From: Oscheius dolichura
Taxonomy: Eukaryota > Nematoda > Chromadorea > Rhabditida > Rhabditidae
Assembly: GCA_932521035.1 (NCBI GenBank)
Contig: OW051497.1
Location: 4,340,001-4,404,000 of the forward strand
Direction of reading: 5' to 3'
DNA length: 64,000 nt
Positions 12,645 to 25,446 of this stretch are shown piece after piece (position 1 is the stretch's first letter; each line of letters opens with the position of its first letter). Both the position numbers and the translations under genes were made by a program. The notes under the pieces were generated by a model. That model was not told the origin of the DNA. It saw only the letters and a list, made by a program, of their open reading frames with translations, and did no database searches.

Positions 12645-13615
12645 ATTAACCCTAAACCTATACATATTAACAATTTAAAATTAAATTAAATATTTAATAA
12701 AGAAGAGAGGAATAAGAATTATTTTTACTAACGTATTCTATAATATGTTTTCTTTTGACTGACTAGTCAATATTATACAAACTTTAAGCAAAATAACTAT
12801 AATTTCTTTGGAAAGCGTATAAATCTATAAGAAAAATAATTTAATTTGGGGGAGGAGGGGGACGGGGTCAGCGGGGTCCAGTTGATACGGCCAAGTAAAA
12901 CAATAGCCGTGTAATAGAACCCCCACCGATGATCATAAAAACGACGAATGGCTATTGTATATGTTCCAGCGTGTTTTGGTCAAAGAACGACAATTCAAAT
13001 TACGGTATCAAGCGGTAAAAATGTAAAAGTTGTGAGTTTGAGTGATTTGCGCATACACTGCTCGAGCGTCAAGCCGAAGTAATGGACACTAGTAGATTTA
13101 TTGAACGGGGATGCGCTGATATGACTGGAATTGTCGGAAAACAGTTCATTTGAAGGTGTTTGTTACGGAGAAAAACGTGATTTCGAAGAACATTTTGAAG
13201 ATGTATTTAAGCAGGTGCCGTTATCGATTCCAGTGGGTGAGTGACGCGAAGGATGCGGACGCGGGTCATTTCGAAACAAAATTAGGGAACGCTTGAAATA
13301 GACCGATTATGGGAACTAGCTATAATTGCAACTGTAAATTAGGCAATGAGATAATTTATTAGAAAGACCCATGGGAATGTTATGCAAGGAAGTCATCGGA
13401 TTGCTCGAGAATAACAGTGTTTCGATTATTCTCGCATAAAGAGGTTCTTCGAACGGAGGGCTCCGATTTATGGCTAGCGAAGAGTTGTATCTGAATACTG
13501 AATATTCCCAGGCAACAGCCTCAGCCTACCTTCATAGGCCCGACGAAAAGCTCCGCATCGGAAATTGCAAAACCCGAATGCATATATTGTTGGATTGCCA
13601 CGTTCGCTCTAAATA
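12645..13615. other. Upstream region of snx-6, no gene seen
   Basis: AT-rich near the snx-6 start (a possible splice acceptor TATAGGTTTAG lies just upstream of the chosen ATG), then mixed composition. No coding exon with splice partners was found on either strand. Confidence 0.5.
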
Positions 13616-14321
13616 TTAAATGAGTTCAAATGTGCCGGATTGATACTTGATGCCAATAAGACGTTTTATACTAGAGAACTGGATGACGGGATGCTCGATG
13701 GAGACCGCCTTCTCTCCTAACTGCGCGGGAACATTCTCTACCGTAAAAGAAGAGCCCGTTTCGCCGTCAACTAAACGTTTGCCATTTTTGTTTACATAAC
13801 TGTGACGTACCAATAAACACATCCATCATAACTTTATCATCAGAGGTTGTGGGAAGAGCATCTTCCTTTGTCGTTCCATTTAGGGATATCGTTCCGCCAC
13901 TGTTTGTTTCAAACAGACCCTGAAATTTGCAGAATAGTCGGGTATCAGCAAATAAGAGTGCGTACTGATTTTAGGGTGATCATAGACTGACTCAACAGCG
14001 TACTTCTTCGTTGCTAAGAGTATTTACTGATAATGCCTCTGTAATCTACTTCCGTTTAATTGTGCCATAAGGAAAGCGTTGACATTATTAATGTGGCAAC
14101 CATGACTTTCTCGGTGCTCATATGGCGGAACCCTTAGAATAGAGGCTGCAAGCCACTAGTTTATTTAATTATAAGGTAACCCTAATTAACAGGAAATAAC
14201 CCACTTTAAAGGATCTCCTGTCTTTTGTGAAGATGAGTCGTGCATTGCCAGTTTCAGTGAGCTGGTAAACGACTCCAAGACGATTGTTCATTTCGCGGTA
14301 CCTGTAGCGACGCCGCATCAT
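13616..14321 (-). CDS. Small unrecognised protein (126 residues), possibly the 3' part of a longer gene
   Basis: Exons 13616-13770, 13811-13919, 14205-14321 join in phase to 126 residues. The N-terminus is very basic (MMRRRYRYREMNN) and followed by short beta-like segments (RLGVVYQLTETGNARLIFTK, FTVENVPAQLGEKAVSIEH) without a signal peptide or membrane span. The intron 13771-13810 is 40 bp with normal GT-AG ends, which supports coding; the intron 13920-14204 is longer. I do not recognise the family. The true start might lie in an upstream exon within 14322-15220, because nothing distinguishes Met at 14321 as an initiator. Confidence 0.6.
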
Positions 14322-15220
14322 GTTTAGACAACGGGAATCAACACCAAAGAAGGAATAAAGTCCAAAATATACAAGCGGACGGTAGATAGCCTGTTGGGCA
14401 AAGTTCTCTCTGTCTCACACCTTCTGCTTGTCCCGCAACAGAGAACGCCCGGGTCAAGGGGAAGGGGCGAATGGAATGCTCGAATAGTATGAAGGAAAAG
14501 TCTTGCATACCACGTGAGAAAAGTCGCGAGACAAAAGCATGGCACGATAACGAAAAATGAGTGTGACGGCAAACAAAAGTCGTTGCTCCCAGGAACTCAC
14601 ATGGCTCTGTGTCTGGTCGCCACAAATGGAGGCATAGTTCATAGGGAATAGAGACCACGATCTTAATAGATAAGAACGGGAAGAACTAGGTAATTGGATG
14701 GTCTTCTGGATGGTCTTCCAGACAGTGTAAAAAAGAATAAGTAGAAACCGCGTGGTCTTACACTTTCCCGCTTCCACAGACCACTTCACGTGAGAGAAAC
14801 CCATAGTCTCTTGGATGGCTCGAAGAAAAATGCTTTACACTTATTTACGTAAGCGACTGAACTCATGGCACACTTTTTGCAAGAGAAAGAACAGAATTTG
14901 CTGAGCATTTTAAAGGGATTGAAAAGATGAAAATAGAAGTGAGTTAGTAAAAATAAGACAGCCACGAAGCAGCCCGTCCAGCGGAAAACAACGCTAATAG
15001 TGCAGACAGCCCTTCATGTGATCGCTGGGAAGTCGGCAATAATAAACTCCCAGACAAACAAAGGGTTAATCAGTCTAGAGCGGTCAAAAAAAGAAATGAA
15101 AATTTATTGGAATGACACTGAAATAGACAGACTAGCATCACAGACTCTTCCTCCGAGGGGAGATCAACTCCCTCGTTTTCGGGTACCGGTATGGTTTTGG
15201 CTATAATGCGTTGAGCAGTA
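14322..15220. other. Spacer, no gene assigned
   Basis: Lies between two minus-strand genes. A 116-codon minus open frame at 14454-14804 and its overlapping frames have no signature. It may hide 5' exons of the small downstream gene, but I could not place any with confidence. Confidence 0.4.
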
Positions 15221-17738
15221 TTACACGTAGGTCATCGACTGGGCCGGGTGGGTGACAGGACAGAGAGTGATCCTTCCCTCCTCATCTCTTCCGCCGCTTC
15301 CAGGAGAACTTCTCCACTGCCTGCTTGGAGCTGTCCCGTAGCCGCTTTCTCTTCCTCCTTCTTCGTACTTTTTGTAAGGAGGTGAATCTGCTGGCAACCT
15401 TAATTTGTTGTATTTTTAGATTGCTGGTAATATCAAGTACCCCTGAAGCTCTCGGTCTGCACTGATATCACTTCCTGTGGGCGAAAAGACATGTCTCTGC
15501 GGAGGCGGTGGTGGTCTGCATGTAGGAGGAGGCTTTCTTATGGACTGCCTCCCATTTGCAAAGTTAGCTGGGTTGGTGATAGGAGGCGGGACGCTGTGGA
15601 AGTAAGACGGAAGTGTTCCTAAACCCGTGAGACGTTTACTAACACTCGTGGTCTCCTCACCACGTGGTGGAATCTCCTCGTAATGTTCGGTTGGTGGCGC
15701 CACCGTGTGATAAGCTGCCCTGTTCTCTCTTGGATGCAACCGAAGGGTTGTAGAGGCAGAATGCCGAAGTGGAATAGGCTCGACGAAGTTCGTCACGTAC
15801 GATCTGAAAGTATAAAATGTAGCCTAGGTGATAATCCATGACCCTGTCCTACAAAGTTTTCGATATGCAAACGGTACGCAACCCCAATCGATCAACACTG
15901 TCACTGGCAGATCAATGATGGATTGGAAAATATCTGTCGGCGATCTGCCACCAGCCGGCGCATTTCGGTCACCATATCGTCGTTATTGTTATTTATGACG
16001 TGTGACAAAATACGAGAGCTGACAGGTCAAAAAAGAATGGGGCTTACCTTAAGGTAGCTGGTGTAGCCTGAGAGAAGATCCTGTTGACATTGGGGTTGGA
16101 GCCACAGTCGTAGATTTGAGAATTCTAAAAAGTCTTCCATTGCGGAATTGCTGGAATTCGGCTTACGGAGTTTGTTGTCTTCATTGAATTATACGTCCAG
16201 ACATTGTCCCCGCAAGTAAGAATAGCGTCCGACGACGTAGTCTTAGTCTTTTTGACGCTGCTTCGCCTGAAATTCAATCATAGCCCCAGTCTAGTACAAT
16301 GCATTATCTCCGTTGTGCTGCTGGCGCTGTCATTACCAGGAGTCTTACTATTCAAAACGCTTATGAAATTATTGCTGATGAAGTGCGTGGCTGTGACAGC
16401 GTCTTCCCTGAATAGGCCCCCATTGAAGGGTCCTAAAGACACGCAACACTTCCCTTTGTACGGGAAAGACGAAGCGCGACCCCTGCTGCGTAACGATGGC
16501 GAAATGCCTTCAAGGCACTTCAAAACCTGTAGCACTCGAAGCTTTTCCAGCTGACGCAGGAACTAATTGCCTTTTGACCGGGATAATTTCGGTGTCTGAC
16601 ATAATGAGGTTAGCCCTCTGCCAGTCTGAGCCTCCGACCGTTCTCGATCATTTCTGGATCCAATGAGGATATACGATCTTTTACGATCTAGGGCCTGCTT
16701 CTCGGCATTCTCAGATTTACGACATCCGATGACCGACAGCTGTTTTCCCGATGATTAGGGCATCACCTCTCCAACTAAAACACTAAATCTCCTGGCTCGA
16801 ACAATAATTTAGCAGTTCGGGGTCAGCTGCGGTCATCTCCATCATAAGCTTGACTTGTGGGGATGCATAATGCCCGGGAGGTGACTGATCGACTTGTCAC
16901 CTCATTGCTAACCGATAATTAACTAGGTCTCGGAGCTCGCAGCTTCCCCCCAAAACAGTCAACAAAAGAAATCAACTGACCGTCTTAGTTTGTAAACCAG
17001 GACCGAGAGCAGAATTAAAAAGAGCAGGACGGCGATGCCAGCTACGGTAATCAACGCACGAGGGGAGAAATTGAGTCCACCTTTGGATGACACGTCTGTG
17101 AACGAGATGAACGGTCCCCATTCACAGTCGGGAGCCTGAAATTAACAGATTTGGTTTTTGAAGCTGGCATTGTTCTTCCCAAATGGGTCAGATGGCACTG
17201 TCTATGGAGCATTCATACTAAACGCCCGATTAGCATACTTGGCTGAGTGCTCTGCCAAACACTACCATGTCAATCGAGCCTTATTCGGCGATAATCCCTT
17301 GGAGGTCGCACTTGTGGGCTCTCCCTATTTAAAGATTATCCACTTCGGCTTTTTCACTAATATTCATGACAAGAGTTTGACGAAACCTCCCGGGAGATGG
17401 TCGCTTTTTCTTCTCACGCCATCCCCGGGGAGCCAAAATGAATTCGCGGCTGCTTTGATAATTCATCATGAAATGCAAATGCATACGCTGTACGAAAAAT
17501 TGAATTTGAATCCCTGGGAACCTACTTTCTCAAAAGGTTCGTCACTGAGGAGATGCCAGACGAGGGAAGCATCTGGCGGTGGAGGAACATCAAACTCCGG
17601 AGGCGACGAAAGACAGCCACAGCTCATCTCAACATGGGAACCTGCAAATGAAGCTGCTAGGTGCCATCTGGTAGACAGAAGAGCGAGGGTGACGTAAGAG
17701 ATTATACAATAACAGTACAAGTTGTAAACAGCGGTCAT
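15221..17738 (-). CDS. Type I membrane protein with small ectodomain and proline-rich tail ending in MTYV
   Basis: Exons 15221-15398, 15441-15803, 16048-16124, 16167-16266, 16981-17135, 17526-17738 join in phase to 361 residues. Residues 1 to about 32 look like a signal peptide, followed by an ectodomain of about 65 residues with four cysteines (MSCGCL, DCEW) and a Trp reminiscent of half an Ig fold. One transmembrane span (ALITVAGIAVLLFLILLSVL, residues about 96-115) is followed by Lys/Arg and a 240-residue cytoplasmic tail with CRPPPPPQ, many Ser/Thr/Tyr and a C-terminal AQSMTYV that fits a class II-like PDZ ligand. This layout suits a guidance or adhesion receptor. The ectodomain is unusually short; further Ig-type exons could lie upstream in the gene-poor region, in which case the Met at 17738 is not the start. 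Transmembrane and tail exons are well supported; the first exon less so. Confidence 0.68.
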
Positions 17739-20700
17739 GATACCAGCAGCCGTTCGTGTGTGTCGTAAAGGTGTGAATGTGCGCGGATCTACAGCAAACA
17801 CGTAGAAGTGATCATTATGACATTTTTGAACGCTACGCCTCGTAGTTTCTTTTGAAGCCCGACGAGCATAAAAAACTGCGGCGCAGCTGGTGGTAGCTGG
17901 CTGCATCAATGGAAAAGGGCGCTTGACTCTGGGGCCAACTTCCGAATTTATGATTCGTCCTAGCCAGATTAAAACGTAGACCAATTAGCAGAGGTCTGTG
18001 TCCTTAGCGACACTACCATATATTTTTCGTTTTACGAGTTGGACCTTGAGGCTACGGGGGCCGCGCCCCATTACGCCATTCACACCACGCCAATTGACTC
18101 CATATCGGGCCAACTCCCGACGCCTTGATCCGATCCGAAGACAATCAACGCATTCAGTGTTGGTGGCTGTTAACCCGGAACATCGCCAAGAAATGAGACC
18201 TTCAGCTGAAACGACGCATAATTATGAGCGGAATTATCGTGTCAATCGGGCGCCAACAACGCGGTCATCCGTCTCCATTTGACTCGTTTGACTGTCACCT
18301 ACTTCAGCGATACCATCTACCGACATAGAAAATTAAGAGAGAGCCAGTTGAATAGAGCACGCCTTTTCATGTATCCTGAGCTACAGTACCTATTTTTCTT
18401 TGTTGGGAAAAATATTGTGAACTTGAGCGCAGAGAGAAGAACGGTTATTGTTCCAATAAAGATCGGATCAAACGGGAGGAAGAGAGAGTTAGTAGAGGTA
18501 TCACGTCGCTTAGGATAGTTTACATAGGAAGAATAGAAGCCCACAGTGACAGGTGGTATAGGCATAATTGAGAAAGTCGTCCAGATGCGGCACAATGCAG
18601 CCAGGTAATTGTGCGGAAGGCGCTAGGGACAATTGGTCTGGATTAGACATAACCCCTTCGGAGTTATGTAAGAAGAATGGGTGAGATCTGTTGCTGCGGC
18701 AGTAGTGTGGCGGCGAGGAATGGAGAGCTCTCTGGAATAGACATTCCTAAGCAAATGACTTTGTTGTTTTCTTTGAAATTCGAAACCGTTTGATTGAAGA
18801 GGCCGAGTAAAAGAGTTGGAATCGAAGACGCGTTTGTCCGCAAGCCTAACGAGCACAAATCTCATTCGTCTGCCAAATCGGGCGAAACACTAACAATATT
18901 AGGGAAACGCCCTCCCATCCTTGTTGTTCCTAAGTGACAGCCACTGACAAAAAAGGACACTTGACCAGCGTTTGGAAAGGAAAAGTTAATTACAAGAAGC
19001 CGGTTCTGGAGTTACGGGGGAGAGGTAATGGCTCCTCCAGTAGGCGAGCCTTTTCATACCTTGTGAAAAGCAAAGGAGAAGAACAATGGGCTTAGGTAGA
19101 AAAGGGAAAGATGTTAGGACCAAATGGACTTGAGAAATATAACCAGTAGATATGGAATAATCTGAAGAGCGCGTCGAGATGCACGGGCCACAATTAGCCT
19201 ACCAGGATGGGTTCGGGAGGGCGGAGAAGGGCGGGACTACAGGCGGGAAACCGACGCAAAAAGATTAACACCTGTGATATGCAAATAAATACGTGCGGGT
19301 AGGTCTTTTAGGGAACTGGGGTGTTAATGGATCAACGCGGAGACACCATATGATCCCAAGGTGTTAGTAAACTTCACCTATACGTCTCACAGCTTCGAGT
19401 GGATACCGCCGGGAAAATACCCGTAGAAGCTTTTTTAATTTCAGCTGTTTTTGTTCTTTAAATCAAGAGGAACGAAAGCAAGAAAACATCCCTTCAAAAT
19501 GTTTTAGAGCTGGTGCAAAACGATGAAGAGAAGATGCCAAACCCCAACGAGCTTGCTACATAATTTGTGGCTTTAGTATGGCTGGTGGTAAAGAATCACT
19601 GGTGACTGGTACAAATACAATTTTGGCGTGTGTGTCGAATAGTGGGCATAACTCAATTTATCGTTTGTAGGGGCTCTGAAAAGACGCAATCTGGCATAGG
19701 CGCACATATTTGCAGCTCATCATAATGCAAAATATAAAACGGGCTTATCCGGGGAGCAACAGTAGGAATAACTGTTGCAGGTGTACTGTTTGGGAGAGGT
19801 CATTGAGGGCATCTCGCATAACACAATAATGAGTACTTTCAGAAGGGAGCGCCGGCCATAAAGCAGCCGACAGACGGCATATGGCTGACGGCTCTTGGAC
19901 ACGCGTTTTTTGGAGCTGGCCGAACCGGTAATTGACTTAGGAATGTTCCTTTGCTCCGGCCGTTTGTATAAAAAGTAATGGGATGAGCACAGGTGCAAAT
20001 GACTGGCTGACATGTGTCTCTGTTGTTGAAAAACGGATCCTACTCCATCTCGAAGATGTGCTATAGCAGATGGCACCACAGTGGGCTGAGTTTGTGTGGT
20101 CTCGGATAGCCGTGGGGGGATGAATTTTGAAGTCATCACAGAGGGTGTGATAGATTGGGTCCATTTCCACCTCCCCCGGGCCATGGGAAGTGAAGATTGT
20201 TTGAGCGGTCAAGATAAATGTTCCTGACCAAATGAAAATATTTCGGCGAGCTGTTACTGGGGTACATGAATCGCAGCTGACCGTAGCGGCCAGTCTACAA
20301 TGTGGTAATCCGCTTGTCTGCGCAACCTCCACGGACCAAGCAAAGGAGGCGCATGTAAATAAAGAAGATCAAAGGAAGAGCCTCTTAACCCAATTGAACG
20401 ACCGTCACATGGACAGTGTCCCAGGGACTAAGGCAAACACAATATGTAACAGTTGGAGTTCAATTTAGGAGAGGCCTTGGAGAAATGCGGTAGGAGAAGA
20501 AAGCGACAGGTGGCAGGTGAAAGACGTTTCATGCCTCACTGGGCTTATCCGCTAAATACAGTGCCAATCCTATTGAAACATCGAAGACTAACGGGCATGG
20601 ATTAAAAAAACGACAGGCGCCGTATGGCAAAAAGGAATAGAAAAAGGCCAGGGAACAGGTTTTAGAGAGCTGTGACTCTAAAGAAAGGAGGGGCTCGACC

Positions 20701-23700
20701 ATGCTCATTAGAAGAGGAAGGATCATGCTTATTAGTGGTTATCGGGTCGTGTCTACATAAGGAAGTATGTCTTTGCACCTAGTCGGGTTCATATCATACG
20801 AACGCTGGCTAATCCGATGCCAAAATAAACAAACACATGGGATAAACCATGAGCGGTTCGGGTTACGCGCACTCCGTATCCATCCAGATGGCCGTTTGAA
20901 CTGGCCAGGTGACTGTCTCCCCACCTCTGAATCAGACTCGCGTGTGTGAGACACAGAAAAAGTATTCTCTTCTTTGTTCGTTTAAAAAGGGGGCGCGTAT
21001 AGTTCTCAGAGTGATACACGCCATGAGAAATAAGGCCTACCCGGTGATACTGTAAAAGACAGCGGCAAAGAGAAAGGATTGAACTTAGACTGTCACATTA
21101 CTCAAACATAACAAAGGAGGGACACGCCGCGAAAGACGGGAAAGAGAACACGGTGGATTAAGATTGCCTAATACCCAAGTACCCGAGACTGTAGAAAGGG
21201 TATTAAGAGAGCCCAATGGGAACTGCGAATTATTACGGATGACGAGCGGAACACTTGTTAGTAACCTTTCCAAGGTATGTTAATGTCACCGGCTGGTTTT
21301 GAAGTCCCGCCAACGACTTGGGCATAGATAACAGCCTTGTTATTATAAGATAACCTCTGCTCCGGTCAAGGCAAACTGGGCGTAAGGAAATCCTTTAGGA
21401 AAACATTATTCCAATAGAAGGGAGAGAATAAAAAAGAAGTAATTGGATAAATAACTTTGCAGTTTGGAACTGTGGCAGGTAAGAAGTGGTCGTATATCTT
21501 AGCAATCTGCGAATATAAGTCCCGACTGGCAACTATCCGTCAACGTCGGGGATGATCGAAGATCCCACCGTAGGTAAATGCATACCTTCACAGAGGGTGT
21601 AACTCATTAGTAATGGGTGAACAGTATCCACTTGGCAATCGACTACAAAAGATTCCATTAGCGTAGCTACTGGGAGGCTGTACAAGGTGTGAAAAGGGTT
21701 GCGCCGCCGTTGCGCAATACGGTATACCGGCACAAGGAAGGGCTACCTAGAGGGCAGATGTGTGTTATGCCAATTAGGTCCAGAACACTAGGAGGAAATG
21801 ACAGTGGCGGCGCGCACTTGTAGCCCATTGCAGACGTATAATTATCAGCTCTGCCAAGGTCGATGGCTCTTGCAGTCAAAGGGCAACGAGGAGCTAGTTC
21901 TGGAACACCAACTTGTCCTATTTCCCTTGTGGTAAATTGGGTGCGCCGCAATCTGTCACTAACATCCCGATCGTAATTAGTGTTCAAGCTGTGACTCAAG
22001 TCATTGGGAAATCTGATGGGAAATTGGACAGCAGAAGGGCTGATAGGGAAGAACAGCAGGTGAGGATTGACACCACAGCTAATGACCGTCTACAGGAAAG
22101 TGTTGATGAGCAGGTGCGACCTGTGTATTCAGCAAGAGCACTAAGACGACCTCCCATGGCGAAGTTTAGAGGAGGATAATCGGCCGATAATCGTCTGTTA
22201 GTTTGGCCTCCTTATTACTCGGCTGCGTAGAGATATTCACCCTTGGCTGGGATGGTCGTTTGTGCTTCCCAGTGTCCTTCATGGATCCCATAAGCCACCT
22301 GCCATCTTACGACCCTACAGTACTTGATAGGTGAAAAACAATGTGGTTAGCCAGGAACCCCCTGATTAACTTTGCTCAAATGGGAAGCGCGGACAAAGGT
22401 GCTACATACGAAAGAATCATTGTAATTGACGGCACCCTACAATTACGACACCTGCTCCCTGTGAATGAATGCCTGTTGTTCACCCGAAGGTATCGAACAA
22501 TTAAAAAGAGCAGGGATATTCGTGTAGGGCAGACAGACGATCCTCGGGAGCTGGTGTCAAATGGGAGCCCTCAAAGACGCCGCGGGTCAGCTGTTACAGT
22601 AATTATCAGGGTTGCACTGCCTTGCTGGCACGGAAACATTGCTGGCCGTTACACGGCCACAATTTATTGTCCTCCTGGTAAGATAGTTTGCTTCGACCGG
22701 CTGGATTATGATATGTCTGTGTGTGGAAGGAGTGCTAATCCACAGTGTCTATTAGCCAGCCGGCGGTCTGCTCTAAAGACCGTATAATTACAAACAGAAT
22801 CGGGATTAAGCCCCAGTCCCAACAATGAGAGATCTTCCTCAAATCTCTAGAGACTACACAAACTGTCAAGGTAAGGAGAGGATACAGGTAACATCCGCCG
22901 ATAGGGACTGCCGCCTTTGTGCAAATGGTTCCCATGTGATGCAACCCTTTCTGTGGTCTTTTGAGGGGACAACACTCTTGAGGAATTCAAACCGGCTGAG
23001 AGCGATCATAGCGCAATTATGCAAAGATTCGAAACTATTGAAGTGGAAATGTGGCGCGAACAAAGTAAAATTACGGTCAGAGATTTGGGAACGGAGTTTG
23101 GTTTAAAAGAGTGACTTTGTCAAAACACGGGGTTTACGCAAAAGGTGTGGGTTCTGGTGAAGCGTAAAGCATGGCTCGAGTATACAAGAAGCTTCAAGGA
23201 TATTAGCGGAAAACGTGGTCAATAGACGAAGCATCGGCTCTACTGCAGAAAACACGATTAGGATAAAGCTGTCTACTGTATAAAAGTGTGCCATGACGTT
23301 CGCACGGCTGTAAGAACCGATTAAAGTGGAACCCAGGCTAGTTCTAGTGGAACGTGTCTCGAACAAGAAGGATTAAGCCAAGCTAAGCAGTAGGTGAAAC
23401 ATAAAAGGAGCATCGCTAAACGGATCACCGTTAGGATATGAATCGAGGATTAATTCCTTCAGGCGAGCAAATGGGTCGACAGCTGGAGGACCGGAAACAA
23501 CCGCGAGCCGTGGAAGCGGCACCAACTCTCGTAAAAATGGTCAAGCCTTATTCTGAAGATCCAGCTACCGTATATTTGTTGTATGAACTATAAAGGGCAG
23601 ATCGCTTTAGTATGCATACGTGGGTTGGACGATTTTGAACAGCTCGCTGCTTTTTGTCAATTTAGTGAGTGAGAACAAAGGTTAGCCGACCCAATTGTGT

Positions 23701-24783
23701 CCAATATAAAAATAAGATAGCTGTCGGTATGCGGTCAGCGGGCGGCTCATTTGGGTGTCGAATATATTTCAATTTGCGCCTGAATGGACAGAAATGACCG
23801 GGAACGGCTTCTAATGACCGGGCCACAACTCGATTTGCTAATTGCAGAAGGCGTCCATAGCACAAGACGACGACAAGTGACACGACAAGACAATTTGACA
23901 CCCTGTGAAATGGTTTTGGCCTACTTCTAACGGAGTCGCGGGAGAAGACACAATTCCAGGCTGCGGCTACCAAGGAATTTGACGTTCCACTCCGGGTTAC
24001 TGCATCGGCTGCTTTGGACAATGCTAATTATCAGAATAATTTATAAGGAGCGTGTCGGGTCTCTGGACATACGAGTCACCTAATGGTATCATCACTACCC
24101 GGAGGTCATGAATTCTATTCTCATTCATGGATCTCCAGCGAGTGACATTTGCCCGATACTCGCAGAGGAAAAGAAAAGAAAGCGCACTCGAACCTTTAAC
24201 GAAAGGTTCTGTCCAAGTAAGGAAAAAGATGTTGTGATCTCATAAGGGCGAGCAGATGTTTAATTTTAAGCTTCATGGTCTAGCCTATAAGGTTAAGGGT
24301 CGGTCGGCTCATTTGCTGGGAAGAAAGGCCAACCTCATTGTAGATGAGTGTTTTCTGTCTGCGCTAATTCGGCATATATTAGCAATGAGCAGCTAACTCA
24401 TTAACCCCCCCCCCCCCCCGAACCCAAATCACCGTCACCACAGGATATGAAAGTTCTTTTGAAAAAAAAAAGCGGGAAGGTTTTAAAAAGCTAATCGCTG
24501 TTTGTGGACAAAAGGTTTCTCTGGGTCAAGGGAGGAGCAAAACAAATATTCACCTTCTATCGCCTGGGAACGCGATAAGAAGACCAGATTCTGTAGAAGT
24601 TCTATTGTTTGAACATTTATGAGCGTGGTTATGTGTGAGACTAAGTTGTCGGAGCAACAGGGACAACGATTTATTACTGGAATAACTCGTAGGGCGACGT
24701 TCATGCGTTGTGGGACTGCGAGACGGTATGGACGGCTTAGAAGAAGCCCGTTTCCTGAAACACCTTGTGTTTTTATCTAAAAG
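17739..24783. other. Seven-kilobase gene-poor region
   Basis: No exon chain, tRNA or recognisable transposon could be supported. Scattered open frames (for example plus 21913-22179 and 22341-22787, minus 19937-20332) have no motifs, no splice partners and lengths expected by chance. By eye the plus strand is purine-rich over most of the stretch. A 15-base C homopolymer lies near the right end. Confidence 0.55.
24405..24419. repeat. Poly-C homopolymer tract
   Basis: Fifteen consecutive C bases within the gene-poor region, followed within 60 bases by a run of ten A. It is the longest G/C homopolymer I see in the window; length may be unstable or a sequencing artefact. Confidence 0.9.
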
Positions 24784-25446
24784 CTAGTTTACTTGAAGCT
24801 TCTGTACAAAGAAACGGAAATCAGCAGCCTCGTTGCTAGTGAGCTCGTCGGTGGAGCCACTAAGAATCCCCTCCAAAACCATCATCATGTGGGTTGTCTC
24901 CTCCTCGGAGAGCTTCATCTCCTGTCCGAAAAGGTCAGCAGTGGGAGACTCTGTAATCAGAGACATTTTCTATCCACAAAAACACTTACGGGAGAGGGCA
25001 ACAGCCACCTTGTCGACACCACCCATTCCACTGAGCTCTCCTTTAGCCTTCGGCCCAAACACCTTGACCAAGAAGTCTTTGCCATGGGCGCCCATGAGAG
25101 CTTTTAGGAAGGCGGCCGTCTCCTCGACAGGGGGGCGAGTGGCAGCAGTGCACATGCTCTTATTCTCATCATATTCGTCGGAACAGTCCGGAGATCCGTC
25201 GCAAAGGTACTTAATGGGAACACATTCCCCAGAGGGGCATTCAAAGGGGTGCCAAGTTGGACAGGGTGCTGAAAGAAAGGAATTTATGGGCGGAAATATA
25301 TTATGGGAAGAAGTCTGATCAAGAAACATACTGGATGAATCGCCGCGCTTTCCGCCTTTGACAAGTTCCCTGATACTGAAGGCGTAGATTTGAGGAACAG
25401 CGGCAATAACCAAAGCCGCAAGCAACATGTGCCGCAACGTCCACAT
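24784..25446 (-). CDS. Neuropeptide precursor with LDLa domain, prohormone-4 related
   Basis: Secreted precursor, 186 residues, exons 24784-24950, 24990-25268, 25332-25446. A signal peptide (residues 1-22, ending IYA) is followed at once by FSIRELVKGGKRGDSS, where GKR is an amidation plus dibasic cleavage site, giving a candidate peptide FSIRELVKG-amide. Next comes one LDL-receptor class A repeat with six cysteines (CPSGECVPIKYLCDGSPDCS) and a conserved domain containing RPPVEETAAFLKALMG and GMGGVDKVAVALS. The order signal-peptide/short peptide/LDLa/RPPVEETA domain matches, from memory, arthropod prohormone-4 (IDLSRF peptide) precursors. The last exon is acidic and helical. The chosen ATG lies nine bases after a TTTAG splice site, consistent with trans-splicing. 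The peptide itself differs from the arthropod one. Confidence 0.87.

Noticed and set aside
17158..17697. 179-codon plus-strand open frame
   Set aside because: It overlaps the first exon of the minus-strand receptor gene antisense at its right end, has no motif or splice partner, and is about the longest frame expected by chance in 128 kb of strands.
21164..21190. Resemblance to a nematode spliced-leader exon (TAATACCCAAGT)
   Set aside because: Only about half of the leader matches, no donor GT follows, and no Sm-binding site or snRNA-like structure is visible.
22341..22787. 148-codon plus-strand open frame in the gene-poor region
   Set aside because: No signal peptide, membrane span or family motif; composition does not resemble the verified genes; no phased neighbouring exon.
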